Source: Leadbetterella sp964489955 (GTDB lineage Bacteria > Bacteroidota > Bacteroidia > Cytophagales > Spirosomataceae). Taken from it: DNA of 64,000 nucleotides. The stretch is from positions 1 through 64,000 of the forward strand of contig CAZBAV010000004.1 in NCBI GenBank assembly GCA_964489955.1. The letters run 5' to 3'. A program made the translations under genes and the position numbers. Numbering within the stretch: the stretch's first letter is position 1; every line of letters starts with the position of its first letter. This document shows, in pieces, positions 61,725 to 64,000 of this stretch. A model generated the notes under the pieces. That model did no database searches and was not told the DNA's origin. It saw nothing but the letters and a program-made list of their open reading frames with translations.

Positions 61725-62912
61725 ATGAAAAAACTATTGATTATTTTTCTTAGTACGGTCTTACTATTTGAAGTGAACGGTCAAGTTACACAAAAACCAA
61801 CTATAGATAAGCAATCCCAGGATAATGTGCTAATCCATAAGGTGGAGATTACAAAAGACTTTACCATTTTTCACATGGAGTTTGTGGATAATTACCAAAA
61901 TATGCTGGAGAACAATCCTGATCTTGAAAATCAGTTGAGATTTTTTAATGAAGGACCTATTAGACTAGGTGGACAAACTATTAGTATTAATTCTAATACA
62001 AGAATTCTGTTGGGAGACGGTAAGTCGTATAGTTTTGTTAAAACGGCGAACATTCCGGTTTCGCCTGAGAGATTAGAGGTAGTGCCCGGTAAGAAATATC
62101 TCTTTAAAGTGTATTTTGAGCAAATTCCCGCCGGTTATGAAACGATAGATTTATTGGAACATGACAAAGATCAGGAAGGGGAAACGAATTATTGGAACTT
62201 TAGGGGTATAAAAATCAACAATCCTAAAAATAGAGTAGTGGCACAGGAGTCAGAACTTGAATTTTCTAGCCAGAACTTTAGAATTTTTGGTAAAATCATA
62301 GATGGAGTCAGCGAAAAACCAATTAATGCTAAAATTGTATGCATTGACGCAGAAACAAATGAAGTCATAGACAGTTTACAAACTTCACGGACAGGTAAAT
62401 ATGAGTTTTTCGTGGATAAACCCAAGGTTTTTTTTAAAGTAACTTCACCTACTTTTGATAGTATTGAAGAAGATTTAAATGTAAAAGCATTTCTTAGTCG
62501 GGGATCATTTGAGAAAGATTTTTTCTTATACAATGATAAACAACCTATTGATAGGGGAGAAGAGCTTGAAGATAATACATTCAAGTTAGACAAAGTATAT
62601 TTTCCTCTTGGTGAGTCTAGAATTTTAGAAGATTCATACAAGCAGCTAGATGCCTTGGTCCAACATTTAAAAGACAATCCTGACTTGAGGATACAAATTG
62701 AAGGACATACAGATAATCAAGGCGATGCCCAAATCAACCAGAAATTGTCGCTAGATAGAGCCTTTAATGTAAGGGAATATTTAATTTCAAAAGGCATAAA
62801 TGGGAGTAGGGTTAAATTTAAAGGCTATGGTAGTACAAAACCAATTTCTCCTAATGATACCGAGGATAATCGTCAAAAAAATAGAAGGGTAGAATACACA
62901 TTTTTGGATTAA
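61725..62912 (+). CDS. OmpA-family outer-membrane/periplasmic protein
   Basis: A 395-residue exported protein (signal peptide MKKLLIIFLSTVLLFEVNGQ). The N-terminal half (about 25-170) is a beta-rich domain not recognised (TIFHMEFVDNYQNML). A carboxypeptidase-regulatory/CNA-B-like domain follows (about 185-265; FRIFGKIIDGVSEKPINAKIV, SRTGKYEFFV). The OmpA C-terminal peptidoglycan-binding domain (about 285-395) has YFPLGESRILEDSYKQLDALV, the diaminopimelate motif IEGHTDNQGDAQINQKLS and NRRVEYTF. Ends with a strong terminator. Confidence 0.88.
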   Translation: MKKLLIIFLSTVLLFEVNGQVTQKPTIDKQSQDNVLIHKVEITKDFTIFHMEFVDNYQNMLENNPDLENQLRFFNEGPIRLGGQTISINSNTRILLGDGKSYSFVKTANIPVSPERLEVVPGKKYLFKVYFEQIPAGYETIDLLEHDKDQEGETNYWNFRGIKINNPKNRVVAQESELEFSSQNFRIFGKIIDGVSEKPINAKIVCIDAETNEVIDSLQTSRTGKYEFFVDKPKVFFKVTSPTFDSIEEDLNVKAFLSRGSFEKDFFLYNDKQPIDRGEELEDNTFKLDKVYFPLGESRILEDSYKQLDALVQHLKDNPDLRIQIEGHTDNQGDAQINQKLSLDRAFNVREYLISKGINGSRVKFKGYGSTKPISPNDTEDNRQKNRRVEYTFLD

Positions 62913-62925
62913 GATTCTTAATTTT

Positions 62926-62964
62926 ACTAAAAAGGCTCGTACATTAAGTATGAGCCTTTTTAGT
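62926..62964 (+). terminator. Intrinsic terminator after the OmpA-family gene
   Basis: ACTAAAAAGGCTCGTAC (62926-62942) and GTATGAGCCTTTTTAGT (62948-62964) form a 17-bp stem with one G-T pair and loop ATTAA. Confidence 0.9.
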
Positions 62965-62978
62965 ATCTTAACCTACCT

Positions 62979-64000
62979 ATGAAAATTTTTCTATTTCTCT
63001 GTATTTCATTCTTTAGCTTTGGACAAGAAGTTCTAATTAAAGAATTTGGGAGTAAAGTAAAGACCCAAGCCTCAGCTCAAGTTTATTTGCAAATCTCCAA
63101 GGGAATGTATGATCCGGGAGAGGAAATTTGGTTTAAAGCTTATGTTATAGATGCACAGAGTTTCATTCCGGTAATGGCAGATACAACGCTCTATGTACAA
63201 CTACTAAAAGCCGAGGATAAATCTGTTGTAATGGAAGATCGTATTCTTATTCACGGAGGGATTGCTGCAGGAAATTTCATTTTATCTCCTTCAATTTCTT
63301 CAGGAGAATATATTTTAGCTGCCTATACTACCCACTCATTTCGAAATGACAGCCTGCCTTTTAATTCGTTCAGGAATATCTATATCCGTGACACAGGAAA
63401 AAACTCATTAAGCCAATCTAACAAACTGGGAACAGGATTAAAATTAAACTTTTTTCCTGAAGGAGGGCACTTGGTAGCTAATCTTTCAAACTCAGTGGCG
63501 TTTAAGGCTGTAGATTCGCTGGGCAATCCTGTAACTGTAAGTGGAGTATTATACGAAGGTACAGACAGTTTATTAGCTTTCAGCTCCAAGCACCTAGGGA
63601 TGGGGAAATTTGATTTTGTACCAAAACAAAATGCTTCCTATACAGCCATTGTTTCGGGAAAAGAGTTTGGCTTGCCACTTATACAGGAAGAGGGTATTAC
63701 CATGAAACTCGTAACCCAGAGTAAGTCGCATACTACCTTTATGCTATTAAAATCAGCCAGTTTAAGCGTTGGCAGAGTCATAGTTTTGGGTCAATCCAGA
63801 GGATTTGTCTATGCTGCCTATTCAGGAGCTTTCGTTAATGATAGTCTTGTTTTTCGCCTTCCCACTAATAAATTTCCTTATGGAATATCTGAAATTACTG
63901 TGATATCAGACAAAGAAGTTCCGTTAACAGAGAGACTTGTATTCATGAATCATGACCAAGATTTGAAATTTTCCGTAAAATTAAATGCCGATACTGTAAA
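62979..64000 (+). CDS. Large exported MG2-type (macroglobulin-like) protein, N-terminal part (partial)
   Basis: The frame opens at ATG 62979 and stays open to the window end (about 340 residues). A signal peptide (MKIFLFLCISFFSFGQ) precedes macroglobulin-like beta domains: SKGMYDPGEEIWFKAYVIDA, SGEYILAAYTTHSF and LNFFPEGGHLVANLSNSVAFKAVD in parts. The FFPEGGHL and MYDPGEEIWFKAYV lines are typical of long Bacteroidota MG2-domain proteins, some with TonB-receptor-plug C termini. It lies 15 bp after the terminator of the OmpA-family gene. The rest is outside the window. Confidence 0.8.
   Translation, partial: MKIFLFLCISFFSFGQEVLIKEFGSKVKTQASAQVYLQISKGMYDPGEEIWFKAYVIDAQSFIPVMADTTLYVQLLKAEDKSVVMEDRILIHGGIAAGNFILSPSISSGEYILAAYTTHSFRNDSLPFNSFRNIYIRDTGKNSLSQSNKLGTGLKLNFFPEGGHLVANLSNSVAFKAVDSLGNPVTVSGVLYEGTDSLLAFSSKHLGMGKFDFVPKQNASYTAIVSGKEFGLPLIQEEGITMKLVTQSKSHTTFMLLKSASLSVGRVIVLGQSRGFVYAAYSGAFVNDSLVFRLPTNKFPYGISEITVISDKEVPLTERLVFMNHDQDLKFSVKLNADTV

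Overview
The window is an AT-rich bacterial chromosome segment with dense, mostly housekeeping gene content. It looks like a member of the Bacteroidota, most likely of the Cytophagales/Sphingobacteriales type. The reasons are: no Shine-Dalgarno-like purine tracts before starts; repeated -7 elements of the Bacteroidota form TAnnTTTG (before lepB, thrA, pyrB, nuoI, groES, rsmA, pyrG and others); many short Cys-lipobox or Gln-ending signal peptides; a TonB receptor with an N-terminal carboxypeptidase-regulatory-like domain; DUF1080, DUF2911, DUF4374-type and MG2-type secreted proteins; and a type IX sorting-domain-like peptide. The genus cannot be named from the sequence alone. The window is cut inside a gene at both ends, and a 10-N scaffold gap lies at 49802-49811.

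Layout. 1-5.6 kb: end of a THUMP-type RNA methyltransferase, signal peptidase lepB, a short deoxyamino-sugar cluster (FdtA-like isomerase, DegT aminotransferase, GT2), a 35-residue lipoprotein and arginine decarboxylase. 5.7-10.5 kb: Mpl-type murein ligase facing thrA-thrB. 10.7-16.3 kb: ArsR regulator with a SerC-like aminotransferase, MarC, then a packed minus-strand run (maf, sorting-domain-like peptide, deoxyribonucleotidase, YhhN) and a MarR/hydrolase pair. 16.4-21 kb: beta-propeller, then pyrB-nuoC-yfcE and a secreted orphan. 21-28.4 kb: DUF1080 protein and a four-gene operon (TonB receptor, DUF4374-like lipoprotein, Fes/IroE-type esterase, YncE propeller) that reads as an uptake-and-hydrolysis system, possibly for ferric siderophores. 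28.5-33.5 kb: DUF2911 protein, alanine/sodium symporter, and a DUF485-like/solute symporter pair. 34-36.4 kb: tRNA-Arg and nuoI-nuoJ-nuoK. 36.4-40.7 kb: COG2509 flavoprotein, CoA-type Nudix, Dps and two orphans. 40.8-45.9 kb: groES-groEL, cytidine deaminase plus nucleoside phosphorylase, and a FucP-type sugar transporter. 46.4-52.2 kb: M1 peptidase, methyltransferase, GT-C mannosyltransferase (split by the N gap), GT2, BON-LysM and GlsB-like stress proteins. 52.2-64 kb: PAS/GAF hybrid histidine kinase, rsmA, AcuI-type reductase, serine hydrolase, pyrG, OmpA-family protein and the start of a large MG2-type protein.

The most unusual element is nuoI. The normal two-[4Fe-4S] complex I subunit carries an extra tail of about 270 residues, built from six copies of a KPKFVPKFKPKAAQ-type cassette. 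At the DNA level the linkers between the later cassettes consist of degenerate 7-bp repeats (nnGAGyt). The nuo genes are also dispersed: nuoC sits alone between pyrB and yfcE, while nuoI-J-K stand about 16 kb away with no other nuo genes beside them. No rRNA, CRISPR array, prophage or insertion sequence was seen.
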